Shown here: piece by piece, positions 28,321 through 35,818 of the stretch | Layout: each line of letters opens with the position of its first letter | Numbering within the stretch: the first letter of the stretch is position 1 | Assembly (NCBI GenBank): GCA_017405765.1 | Contig: JAFQZS010000050.1 | Coordinates: forward strand, 18,688 to 82,687 | Direction of reading: 5' to 3' | Length of the DNA stretch: 64,000 bases | DNA from: Clostridia bacterium | GTDB lineage: Bacteria; Bacillota; Clostridia; Oscillospirales; RGIG577 | The notes under the pieces: generated by a model | What the model saw: the letters and a program-made list of their open reading frames with translations, nothing else | What the model was told of the DNA's origin: nothing | Databases searched by the model: none | Translations under genes and position numbers: made by a program

Positions 28321-29508
28321 GTGTTTGAACCTTTCTTTTACCTGTTGAAATCTCGCGGCGTTCCCGTATCCTTAAACGAGTGGATGACTCTTACCGAGGC
28401 TCTCGACAAGGGACTCGGCGGATCGAGCTTTACGGGCTTTTATTACCTTTGCCGCAATATACTCGTTAAAACGGAGTCCAATTTCGACAAGTTCGACGCA
28501 GCCTTTCTTGATTATTTTAAAGACGTGCCCTTCCCCGGCGAGATACCCGAGGAATTCCTTAAATGGCTCAGCCGCAAGCAGGTCAAGACGACCGAGATAG
28601 ACAAAAAGCGCTCAGCATGGCTTGAGGATCTTACGCTTGAGCGCATGGAAGAAATGCTTAAAGAGCGCTTAACGCAGCAGAAGAAGGAGCATAATAAAGG
28701 CAAGTTCTGGGTCGGCACGCGCGGTGTAAGCCCCTTCGGCCACAACGGCGCCGCTCCCGTAGGCATTAGAGTTGCAGGTCAGGGGCGTCACGGCGGTGCG
28801 CTCACCGTTGCAGGGGAACGCAGATACCGCGACTGGAGCAACGACAACACGCTTGATACACGCCAGTTCGTTATGGCGTTTAGGCTGCTCAGACAGTATT
28901 CATCGCGCATAGAAGCGCCGAAAACGGAGCTCGACATAAACCAGACGGTACGCGAGACCTCAGATAATGCAGGCAATCTGAAGATAGTTTACGGCAGACC
29001 GAGAAAGAATACCGTAAAGCTTCTCCTGCTCATAGATTCGGGCGGCTCGATGGAGTATTACAGCAAGCTTTGCAGTATGCTTTTCCAGGCGGCGATGAAG
29101 AGCAATCATTTCAAGGATCTTAAGGTATATTATTTTCATAACTGCATATATTCAAGGCTGTATACGGAACCCACTTTGGATCCGACGAAGATCATCAAAA
29201 CAGAGCGCATGATGAAAAACATTTCGCCTGAGTATAAGGTCATAATCGTAGGCGATGCGTTCATGGCGCTCGACGAACTTGATTTCAGAAGCTATTACAG
29301 CTACGACGCCGGCGAAAATTCAAGCGGTCTTGAGTGGCTCAGAAGGATAAAAAAGAGATATCCCCATACAATATGGTTAAATCCCTCCTTCCAAAGCCTG
29401 ATAAACAGAAAAAGCGAATCGCGCCGCGTGATCGAAAACGAAATAAAGATGTACCCGCTCTCCCAGCAGGGACTTGCTGCAGGTCTTAAAAAGCTCTTGA
29501 GAGACTAA
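28321..29508 (+). CDS. VWA-domain protein, CoxE-like partner of MoxR ATPase
   Basis: 395 aa. A helical N-terminal region (1-150), a Gly-rich linker (residues 130-165, GTRGVSPFGHNGAAPVG) and a C-terminal von Willebrand A domain starting near 235 (KLLLLIDSGGSMEYY). The metal-adhesion motif reads DSGGS rather than DxSxS. No signal peptide, so it is cytoplasmic. The start is GTG at 28321 with GGAGG 8 bp upstream. It forms a two-gene operon with the ATPase. Confidence 0.82.
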   Translation: MFEPFFYLLKSRGVPVSLNEWMTLTEALDKGLGGSSFTGFYYLCRNILVKTESNFDKFDAAFLDYFKDVPFPGEIPEEFLKWLSRKQVKTTEIDKKRSAWLEDLTLERMEEMLKERLTQQKKEHNKGKFWVGTRGVSPFGHNGAAPVGIRVAGQGRHGGALTVAGERRYRDWSNDNTLDTRQFVMAFRLLRQYSSRIEAPKTELDINQTVRETSDNAGNLKIVYGRPRKNTVKLLLLIDSGGSMEYYSKLCSMLFQAAMKSNHFKDLKVYYFHNCIYSRLYTEPTLDPTKIIKTERMMKNISPEYKVIIVGDAFMALDELDFRSYYSYDAGENSSGLEWLRRIKKRYPHTIWLNPSFQSLINRKSESRRVIENEIKMYPLSQQGLAAGLKKLLRD

Positions 29509-29520
29509 AGATTATTTAAT

Positions 29521-29568
29521 AAAAAAGCTTTGGCAGAATGCGTTCTTACGCTTTGCCGAAGCTTTTTT
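29521..29568. terminator. Bidirectional terminator between VWA and recombinase genes
   Basis: AAAAAAGCTTTGGCA / TGCCGAAGCTTTTTT with one mismatch. The recombinase stop codon lies in its loop. Confidence 0.8.
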
Positions 29569-30178
29569 GTTCCTGCGCTTTCAGCTCTTCCGTCCTCACC
29601 CACTTAAGGAACGTCTTATGAGTGATACCCATTCTGTTCGACGCTTCTCTTGCAGAAATACGGCCTTCCATATATTTTGATTTTATTTCATTAAAACCAT
29701 GCGGGGGCTTCTTCGGTCTTCGCCCCAACTTTACCCCGTTCGCCTTTGCCGCCGCTATTCCTTCAGCCTGCCTCTGTCTTATAAACTCACGTTCCGTCTG
29801 CGCCACATAGCTTAAAAGCTGCAAAACTATATCGGCAATGACCGTGCCCGTAAGGTCCTTTTTCCCCCGCGTGTCCAAAAGCGGCATGTCCAGCACGACT
29901 ATCGCCGCATTTTTATCCTTCGTTATTATCCGCCACTGCTCCAATATCTCTTCGTAGTTTCTTCCCAGTCTGTCAATGCTTTTTATCACCAGCGTATCGT
30001 TTGGCTTCAGATTATTTAGCACACGAATATATCCGGGACGATCAAAATCCTTTCCCGAGAGCTTATCGCCGTATATATTTCTCTTTTCTATGCCGAACTC
30101 TCTCATTGCCTCGATCTGACGTTGTTCATTTTGGTCATGCGCCGACACGCGGATATAGCCGTATGTAATATTTTTCAT
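29546..30178 (-). CDS. Serine site-specific recombinase (resolvase/invertase family)
   Basis: 210 aa small serine recombinase. The catalytic domain starts MKNITYGYIRVSAHDQNEQRQ, with the nucleophile in RVS (Ser12), and contains the SIDRLGRN arginine motif and the long E-helix through ETEREFIRQRQAEGIAAAKANG. The C-terminal HTH is ISAREASNRMGITHKTFLKWV. The ATG at 30178 has GGAGG 9 bp upstream. There is no transposase, no second recombinase and no evident res or inversion site beside it. It could be a relic of a mobile element or a chromosomal invertase. Confidence 0.88.
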   Translation of the reverse strand: MKNITYGYIRVSAHDQNEQRQIEAMREFGIEKRNIYGDKLSGKDFDRPGYIRVLNNLKPNDTLVIKSIDRLGRNYEEILEQWRIITKDKNAAIVVLDMPLLDTRGKKDLTGTVIADIVLQLLSYVAQTEREFIRQRQAEGIAAAKANGVKLGRRPKKPPHGFNEIKSKYMEGRISAREASNRMGITHKTFLKWVRTEELKAQEQKSFGKA

Positions 30179-30317
30179 AGTATAACCTCCGTTGGCCAAT
30201 GATGCTTTTTTGTCTCATTATACTTATATTACCCTTCGATATTTTTCACATATTTTCTTAGAAAAAGGTGTTATTTCTGCATTTTTCACCGAAAAGAAAA
30301 AAATATGCGCAAATATA

Positions 30318-30346
30318 TTGACATCATTTTACTTGGCGATTATAAT
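30318..30346 (+). promoter_or_regulatory. Consensus promoter of the amtB leader
   Basis: TTGACA (30318-30323), exactly 17 bp, TATAAT (30341-30346). Transcription should start near 30353, directly before the first leader terminator. Confidence 0.8.
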
Positions 30347-30360
30347 GCGAATTGTAAAAC

Positions 30361-30401
30361 AAAGGCGTTTTTAAGCATATCCGCTTAAAAACGTCTTTTT
30401 T
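30361..30401 (+). terminator. First leader terminator upstream of amtB
   Basis: 16-bp stem AAAGGCGTTTTTAAGC with 30383-30398 (one G-U), loop ATATCC, followed by more T. It begins about 8 nt after the predicted transcription start. Confidence 0.75.
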
Positions 30402-30434
30402 GTTTTAAGCTCATAATGATCCGCGCGGCAAGAC

Positions 30435-30474
30435 AACGGCGTCTTCGGGAATACTCCCAAAGGCGCCGTTTTTT
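30435..30474 (+). terminator. Second leader terminator upstream of amtB
   Basis: AACGGCGTCTT pairs with AAGGCGCCGTT (G-U pairs), inner GGGA/TCCC closes loop ATAC, then TTTT. It lies 68 bp before the amtB start. Confidence 0.75.
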
Positions 30475-30542
30475 GAGTTTAAAACATGTTTTTTCTAAAA
30501 GCCGTTCATTATAGCGGCAAACATTATAAGGAGATGATATAA

Positions 30543-32300
30543 ATGGATGACGTAATTAGAGAGTTGGTTTCTGCCTCTGCGTCCGAACAGGTCTTCGGCG
30601 TGTGGTTTCTTATAGGAGCCGCACTCGTATTCTGGATGCAGGCAGGCTTTGCAATGGTAGAGGCCGGTTTTACGCGGGCAAAGAATACGGGCAACATCAT
30701 AATGAAGAACCTTATGGACTTCTGCATCGGCACTGTTGTTTTCATACTCATTGGCTTCGGCCTGCTGATGGGAGAAGACGTTCTGGGCTTTATAGGAAGA
30801 CCCGGCTTCGACCTGTTTACGGCATACGCGGATTTCGATTTTTCCGGCTTTGTATTTAACCTGGTATTTTGCGCCACTACCGCTACTATCGTTTCGGGCG
30901 CGGTGGCAGAACGCACCAAATTCCTTTCTTACTGTGTTTATTCTGCCATTCTCTCGGCGCTTATATACCCCATAGAGGCGCATTGGATATGGGGCGGAGG
31001 CTGGCTTTCGCAAATGGGTTTTCACGATTTTGCGGGCTCCTGCGCCATACATATGGTCGGCGGTATATCGGCCTTAATAGCCGCTAAGATACTCGGTCCT
31101 CGTATAGGAAAGTTTACTTGCGACAAAAACGGAAAAGTTACAAAGGTAAACGCCTTCCCTGGCCACAACATTGCTCTCGGCGCTTTGGGCGTTTTTATCC
31201 TTTGGCTCGGATGGTACGGATTTAACGGAGCTGCAGCGACTACCGTTGACCAGCTTGGCTCGATCTTTCTTACGACTACCGTTTCCCCCGCAGTTGCTAC
31301 CGTCGTATGCATGATATTTACATGGGTAAAATACGGCAAGGTAGACGTTTCGATGTGCCTTAACGCTTCGCTTGCGGGACTCGTTGCGATAACCGCAGGC
31401 TGCGACGTTACGAGCGCCTCGGGAGCGGCTGTCATCGGCGCGGTCGCAGGCTTGCTTGTCGTATTCGGCGTATGGCTTCTCGATCATAAGCTTCATATTG
31501 ACGATCCCGTCGGAGCAGTTGCGGTTCACGGAATAAACGGCATTTGGGGCACATTGGCCGTTGGACTGTTCGCAACTTCCGACGCGCCGGGATATGCCGT
31601 TTCAAATGCATCGGGCGAAACGCTTACAGGCCTTTTCTACGGCGGCGGATTTGAGCTTTTGGGCATACAGGCTTTGGGCTTTGTCTGTGTTTCGGCATGG
31701 ACAGCAGTGACAATAACGATTGTTTTCCTTATTATCAGACATACGATAGGTCTTCGCGCTTCAAAAGAAGATGAGCTTGCGGGCCTCGATGCATCGGAGC
31801 ACGGTCTCCCCTCTGCATATGCCGGCTTTGCAATGCTGCCCGATTACGTTGACGAGGGTGCTGCGCCCGTCGTCGTTTCGGGTGATATTCCCGTTTCCGA
31901 GGCCGTTCCCGTAAGAAAAATGCCCGTTTTCAGCGATGATAGACCTAAATTCACAAAGGTCGAGATAATCTGCAAGGAATCTCGCTTTGAAACGCTTAAA
32001 AATGCGCTTATGGATATAGGCATAACAGGAATGACGGTATCGCACGTTTTAGGGTGCGGGCTCCAAAAGGGCAAGCCCGAATTTTACCGCGGCGTTCAGA
32101 TGGAGGCCACTTTGCTTCCCAAAATACAGATAGACATCGTTGTAAGCAAGGTGCCCGTCCGCAGCGTTATTGAGACCGCGAAAAAAACGCTCTATACCGG
32201 ACATATAGGCGACGGCAAAATATTCGTCTACGACGTTGAAAACGTAGTAAAGGTGCGCACCGGCGAAGAAGGCTACGATGCGCTGCAGGATGTGGAATAG
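30543..32300 (+). CDS. amtB: Ammonium channel fused to a P-II signalling domain
   Basis: 585 aa. Residues 1 to about 410 are an 11-helix Amt/Rh channel. WFLIGAALVFWMQAGFAMVEAGF opens it, AHWIWGGGWLSQMGFHDFAGS holds the first pore His, and GAVAVHGINGIWG holds the second. A linker of about 55 residues leads to a P-II/GlnK domain from 469, with the T-loop LGCGLQKGKPEFYRGVQ retaining Tyr515 (the uridylylation position in GlnB), and GHIGDGKIFVYDVENVV at the ATP/2-oxoglutarate site. The channel thus carries its own gate. The ribosome site is AAGGAGATG. Confidence 0.93.
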   Translation: MDDVIRELVSASASEQVFGVWFLIGAALVFWMQAGFAMVEAGFTRAKNTGNIIMKNLMDFCIGTVVFILIGFGLLMGEDVLGFIGRPGFDLFTAYADFDFSGFVFNLVFCATTATIVSGAVAERTKFLSYCVYSAILSALIYPIEAHWIWGGGWLSQMGFHDFAGSCAIHMVGGISALIAAKILGPRIGKFTCDKNGKVTKVNAFPGHNIALGALGVFILWLGWYGFNGAAATTVDQLGSIFLTTTVSPAVATVVCMIFTWVKYGKVDVSMCLNASLAGLVAITAGCDVTSASGAAVIGAVAGLLVVFGVWLLDHKLHIDDPVGAVAVHGINGIWGTLAVGLFATSDAPGYAVSNASGETLTGLFYGGGFELLGIQALGFVCVSAWTAVTITIVFLIIRHTIGLRASKEDELAGLDASEHGLPSAYAGFAMLPDYVDEGAAPVVVSGDIPVSEAVPVRKMPVFSDDRPKFTKVEIICKESRFETLKNALMDIGITGMTVSHVLGCGLQKGKPEFYRGVQMEATLLPKIQIDIVVSKVPVRSVIETAKKTLYTGHIGDGKIFVYDVENVVKVRTGEEGYDALQDVE

Positions 32301-32312
32301 CGTATATATTAC

Positions 32313-32346
32313 AAAACCGGCGTGCCGCAAAGCGCGCCGGTTTTAC
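32313..32346. terminator. Terminator between amtB and cobC
   Basis: AAAACCGGCG / CGCCGGTTTT stem with a 12-base loop. It serves both convergent transcripts, so it ends the long cobalamin operon. Confidence 0.75.
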
Positions 32347-32347
32347 G

Positions 32348-32908
32348 TTACAAAAAGACTATCGTCTTCCCGTTATATCGTCCCCGTATGTATTCCCCGT
32401 TTTTTATGTGATATTCATAAAAATCTCGCTTCGGCGTCGCGCGCGCCTCGAGTATCGCCATTATCACCCCTCCGTGGATCACAAACGCGGCACTTGAGCC
32501 GTCGGGCACGCTTCTAATCGCTTCATCAAAGGCTTTTACGCATCTTTCCTTAAAGTGCGCAACACTTTCACCATTCGGTATATCGGAGAGGCAGCCCGAT
32601 TCGACCCACGCGCGGTATTCGGGGCAGCATTCTAGCTCGCGCGCCGTCTTTCCCTCGAATATGCCGAAGTCAGTCTCCTTAAAGCCTTCGTACATGATAA
32701 ATCGCCTCTTCGGAAATATAAGCTCTGCAGTTTCGTAAGTCCGCTTCATCGGGCTTACAAAAATATGATCGGGGGTAAATCCCTCTTTTTTAAGCGACAG
32801 CGCCTGTTTTATGCCCTCCGCACAAAGCGGCTCGTCCGTTCGTCCGACGTATCGCCTCAAAAGATTGCCCGCCGTCGCTCCGTGGCGGATAAATATAACG
32901 TCGATCAT
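32348..32908 (-). CDS. cobC: Histidine phosphatase, alpha-ribazole phosphatase type
   Basis: 186 aa, phosphoglycerate-mutase-like fold. The phospho-acceptor motif is IRHGATAGN (His in RHG), with Arg in VSPMKRTYETAE and the second His in VIHGGVIMAIL. At the end of a cobalamin operon beside cobS, cobU and cobT it should remove the 5'-phosphate from alpha-ribazole-P or adenosylcobalamin-5'-P. The ATG at 32908 overlaps the cobS stop by 4 bp. A longer frame upstream runs antisense-like through cobS and is not coding. Confidence 0.85.
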   Translation of the reverse strand: MIDVIFIRHGATAGNLLRRYVGRTDEPLCAEGIKQALSLKKEGFTPDHIFVSPMKRTYETAELIFPKRRFIMYEGFKETDFGIFEGKTARELECCPEYRAWVESGCLSDIPNGESVAHFKERCVKAFDEAIRSVPDGSSAAFVIHGGVIMAILEARATPKRDFYEYHIKNGEYIRGRYNGKTIVFL

Positions 32909-33669
32909 CTTATAAGAGCTCCTATCAATACGCCGGCAAGGCATAAAAGCTCGCAGACTTCTAAAAAAAAGCCCGCCGTATCGCCGGTAACTCCCCCAAA
33001 CTGCTTCATTGCCGTATGTGTGTATAAAAGCACCCACAAAACCGAAAGCACGGCGGCAAAAATGCCGCACGGCGGCGATATTATTATCATAAGCACGCAC
33101 GCAGCCGCCGCTGTTATAAGCGCCGCAAGCTCCGCTTTCGATTTTTCGGTGCTTTCGGTATAGTAAAGAAGCATGCCCATGCCTCTCGCATTCGGAAGCC
33201 GCAACGCCAAAAAGGCCGAAAGCGCGCGCGATATAATGAACACAGGAAAAGCCGCAGAAAAAGCCCTCAATATATACAGCTCGTTTGTCAGCGCGAAGTA
33301 TATTATAAAATATACTACGATATAGATAAGAGCAAAGGCTCCCGTGTGAGGGTCCTTCATTATTTCAAGCTTTCGTTCGCGCTCTCTGTGCGAACAAATC
33401 GCATCCACCGTGTCCATGTAACCGTCGAGATGAATGCCTCCCGTTATAATTACAGGCAAAGCGGACGCGACAGCCGAAAACATAATACCGCTTAGTCCTG
33501 CGGCAGCTGAAAGCTTATACCAGACTAAAAGAATAACGCCGATTATAACTCCGACTGCCGGAAAAAAGCATATGGCGTATTTCATCGTGCGTTCGTCAAA
33601 CCGAGACTGCGGCACGGGTATCGCGCTGTAGGTTGACAGCGCGGTAAGAAACGCTTTAAAAAATATCAT
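32905..33669 (-). CDS. cobS: Adenosylcobinamide-GDP ribazoletransferase (cobalamin synthase)
   Basis: 254 aa integral membrane enzyme joining adenosylcobinamide-GDP and alpha-ribazole. Typical elements: TALSTYSAIPVPQSRFDERTMKYAICFFPAVG, then GGIHLDGYMDTVDAICSHRERERKLEIMKDPHTGAFA, the acidic metal-binding segment. Five to six hydrophobic helices follow. It overlaps cobU by 14 bp and cobC by 4 bp. Confidence 0.94.
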   Translation of the reverse strand: MIFFKAFLTALSTYSAIPVPQSRFDERTMKYAICFFPAVGVIIGVILLVWYKLSAAAGLSGIMFSAVASALPVIITGGIHLDGYMDTVDAICSHRERERKLEIMKDPHTGAFALIYIVVYFIIYFALTNELYILRAFSAAFPVFIISRALSAFLALRLPNARGMGMLLYYTESTEKSKAELAALITAAAACVLMIIISPPCGIFAAVLSVLWVLLYTHTAMKQFGGVTGDTAGFFLEVCELLCLAGVLIGALIR

Positions 33670-34177
33670 TTTCTGAGCCTTTCACATATAAATGTTTTTT
33701 ATTCTTCATTATGATAACAGCGTTCGCCGAATTTGAAAGCTTTTCGTTCAATTCGTTAAGCGCGCTGATATAGTGCGCGGTATCTTTATCAAAGCCTTCT
33801 TCGGTAAGTCCCGATATGGTAACGGCAACGAGGATATCGCATCTGTCCTTAAGCTTCAGAATATCGGAATAAACGCTTTCCAAAGAACCCCTGCCTTCAA
33901 AAACAGTGTTCGCAAGCAGATTAGACACATCCTCAAGAAGCACGGCGCTATAGCGCGCGATATCTGCATCGCTCACCGAATACTGAAGCTCAAGAGTTTT
34001 AAAGCCGTATCGTGCGCGCGCAGCCTTATGCTTTTTTATACGTTCATGGTTTTCTTCGGTCACCGGCGTCATCGTCGCTATATAATATCGCTTTTCGCCG
34101 CTTTTTAGAATAAGCTGTTCGGCAAACGCGCTTTTGCCGCTGTTGTTTTCGCCCATTACAAGCACAAGCCTGCCCAT
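33656..34177 (-). CDS. cobU: Adenosylcobinamide kinase / phosphate guanylyltransferase
   Basis: 173 aa, P-loop enzyme that phosphorylates adenosylcobinamide and transfers GMP. Walker A is GENNSGKSAFAE (usually GGxRSGKS). YYIATMTPVTEENHERIKKHKAARARYGFKTLE includes the His/Arg region of the guanylylation site. VLLEDVSNLLAN matches the LxDCLTxLxxN motif in altered form. The ATG at 34177 follows GGGAGG. The divergence from the consensus motifs is mild. Confidence 0.88.
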   Translation of the reverse strand: MGRLVLVMGENNSGKSAFAEQLILKSGEKRYYIATMTPVTEENHERIKKHKAARARYGFKTLELQYSVSDADIARYSAVLLEDVSNLLANTVFEGRGSLESVYSDILKLKDRCDILVAVTISGLTEEGFDKDTAHYISALNELNEKLSNSANAVIIMKNKKHLYVKGSENDIF

Positions 34178-34209
34178 TATATCCTCCCGCAATTTATGAT
34201 ACGCTAAGC

Positions 34210-35280
34210 CTATATTTCGCGCCTTATATCTTCAAGGTACGAATCGTCAATACCCGCCTCATCAAACGTCGCCATATTATTGACGACCTCGCACGAAGCT
34301 CTAAGCGCCGCAAGCGCGAACGGGCAGCCGCTGCCCTCGCCAAGGCGCATATCGAAATCAAACAGCGGTCTAACTTTAAGCGCCTTTGCCGCCTCTTTAT
34401 ACCCTAGTTCAACAGATGCATGGCTTGGTATCAGATATCCCAAAACGTTCGGACAAAGCTTTACGGCGCAAAGTGCGGAAACAATGGAAATAAAACCGTC
34501 GATGACTGCAGGCTTTTTAAAATATGCCGCGCCTAAAAACGCGCCGCACATTGCCGCTATATCAAATCCGCCGACTTTTGAAATGACGTCTAAAACATCG
34601 TTCTTATCCGGCCTGTTTATTTCTAAGGCGGCGCGTATAACTGCTTTTTTGTTTTCAAAAGCCGCGTCAGTAAGACCGCCTCCGCGCGACGTCACGCTTG
34701 TTACATCTGTATCCAAAAGCGCGCAAAGCACCGCAGAGGCCGTTGTCGTATTTCCTATACCCATCTCCCCTATACCTACGGCGTCGGCTTTTGTTATCTC
34801 CACAACTTCAAAGCCCGTAAGCACAGCCCTAAGCGCCTGATCTCTTGTCATGGCTGCGCCTGTCGAAATGTCATGCGTACCATAGGCTATCTTTTTATTT
34901 ATTACATCCGTGCATGAAACATCGCCGTTTATGCCCACGTCGCAGACGGTCACGCCGCAGCCGAAAGTCTTAGCCAAAACAGCGGCTCCCGTTCTGCCCT
35001 GTGCAATATTTACGGCTTGCTTTAACGTAACGCTCTGCGGCGCGCTCGATACGCCTTTTGAAACAACGCCGTTGTCTGCGGCGAACACCAGAAGCTGCGT
35101 CTTTTTTATCTCATTGTGGACCTGTCCCGTTATCCCCGCTGCCTGGACCGACAGCGCTTCAAGCCTTCCCAAGCTTCCAGGCGGCTTTGCAAGCCTGCTT
35201 TGACGCTCTCTCGCCGCATCCATTGCCGCCGTATCGAGCGGGCGCACCGAAGCTTTAAGATAGTTTAACCTTTTCTCCAT
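34210..35280 (-). CDS. cobT: Nicotinate-nucleotide:dimethylbenzimidazole phosphoribosyltransferase
   Basis: 356 aa. It forms alpha-ribazole phosphate from NaMN and a lower-ligand base. The family landmarks are KPPGSLGRLEALSVQAAGITG, VFAADNGVVSKGVS, GEMGIGNTTTASAVLCALL and the catalytic-Glu region LGEGSGCPFALAALRAS. A benzimidazole-forming gene (bluB or bza) is not seen nearby, so the base may be made elsewhere or scavenged. GGAGAGG precedes the ATG. Confidence 0.95.
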   Translation of the reverse strand: MEKRLNYLKASVRPLDTAAMDAARERQSRLAKPPGSLGRLEALSVQAAGITGQVHNEIKKTQLLVFAADNGVVSKGVSSAPQSVTLKQAVNIAQGRTGAAVLAKTFGCGVTVCDVGINGDVSCTDVINKKIAYGTHDISTGAAMTRDQALRAVLTGFEVVEITKADAVGIGEMGIGNTTTASAVLCALLDTDVTSVTSRGGGLTDAAFENKKAVIRAALEINRPDKNDVLDVISKVGGFDIAAMCGAFLGAAYFKKPAVIDGFISIVSALCAVKLCPNVLGYLIPSHASVELGYKEAAKALKVRPLFDFDMRLGEGSGCPFALAALRASCEVVNNMATFDEAGIDDSYLEDIRREI

Positions 35281-35294
35281 ATACGCCTCTCCTT

Positions 35295-35816
35295 TTAAAA
35301 TTCCACTCCGCGGCGTGCCGCTATACCTCTGTCGTAAGGATGCTTTATTTTCTTCATTTCGGTAACATAATCGGAAAGATCTATAAGCGCATCAGAGGGA
35401 TATCGCCCCGTCAATACAAGCTCGAGGCCTGCGGGCTTTCTCTTTATATAATCCGTAAGCATCGCCTCCGAAATGAGCTTATGGCTGCAGGCCGATATTA
35501 TCTCGTCAAGTATAAGCATATCCACTCCGTTTTCGCTCTTTTTTACTGCATTTTTAAAAAGCTCGCAGTAGGCGTGCGCGGCTTCTTTTCTTTCTTCATC
35601 GCTCATATGCTTAAAAAAACCGTAATTCTTTTTGCATACTTCTATGCTGATATTCTCAAACTTTTCGAGAGCCTTTATTTCCGAAGATGAGCCGTCCTTT
35701 AAAAACTGCACGAACAAAACGCGCATGCCCGCGCCTGCCGCGCGCAAAGCAAGCCCTGCGGCGGCAGTCGTTTTACCCTTGCCTTCTCCGCAGTAAATGT
35801 GCAAAAGCCCCGCCAT
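35295..35816 (-). CDS. cobO: Cob(I)yrinic acid a,c-diamide adenosyltransferase
   Basis: 173 aa, CobA/BtuR-type corrinoid adenosyltransferase. The P-loop is CGEGKGKTTAAAGLALRAAGAGM (inverted ATP binding in this family), then VLFVQFLKDG and LDEIISA; the end is IKHPYDRGIAARRGVEF, the typical substrate-closing tail. The ATG at 35816 comes 2 bp after the cobQ stop with AGAGGTG upstream. A GTG two codons earlier overlaps the stop. Confidence 0.93.
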   Translation of the reverse strand: MAGLLHIYCGEGKGKTTAAAGLALRAAGAGMRVLFVQFLKDGSSSEIKALEKFENISIEVCKKNYGFFKHMSDEERKEAAHAYCELFKNAVKKSENGVDMLILDEIISACSHKLISEAMLTDYIKRKPAGLELVLTGRYPSDALIDLSDYVTEMKKIKHPYDRGIAARRGVEF

Positions 35817-35818
35817 AT

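Noticed and set aside
30361..30474. ANTAR-type dual hairpin or glutamine riboswitch in the amtB leader
   Set aside because: The hairpin loops (ATATCC and ATAC) do not fit the six-base A1/G4 loop rule, and the conserved glutamine-motif bases are not found.
32909..33100. N-terminal extension of cobC
   Set aside because: It reads through cobS in another frame. The RHG motif begins normally at 32908.
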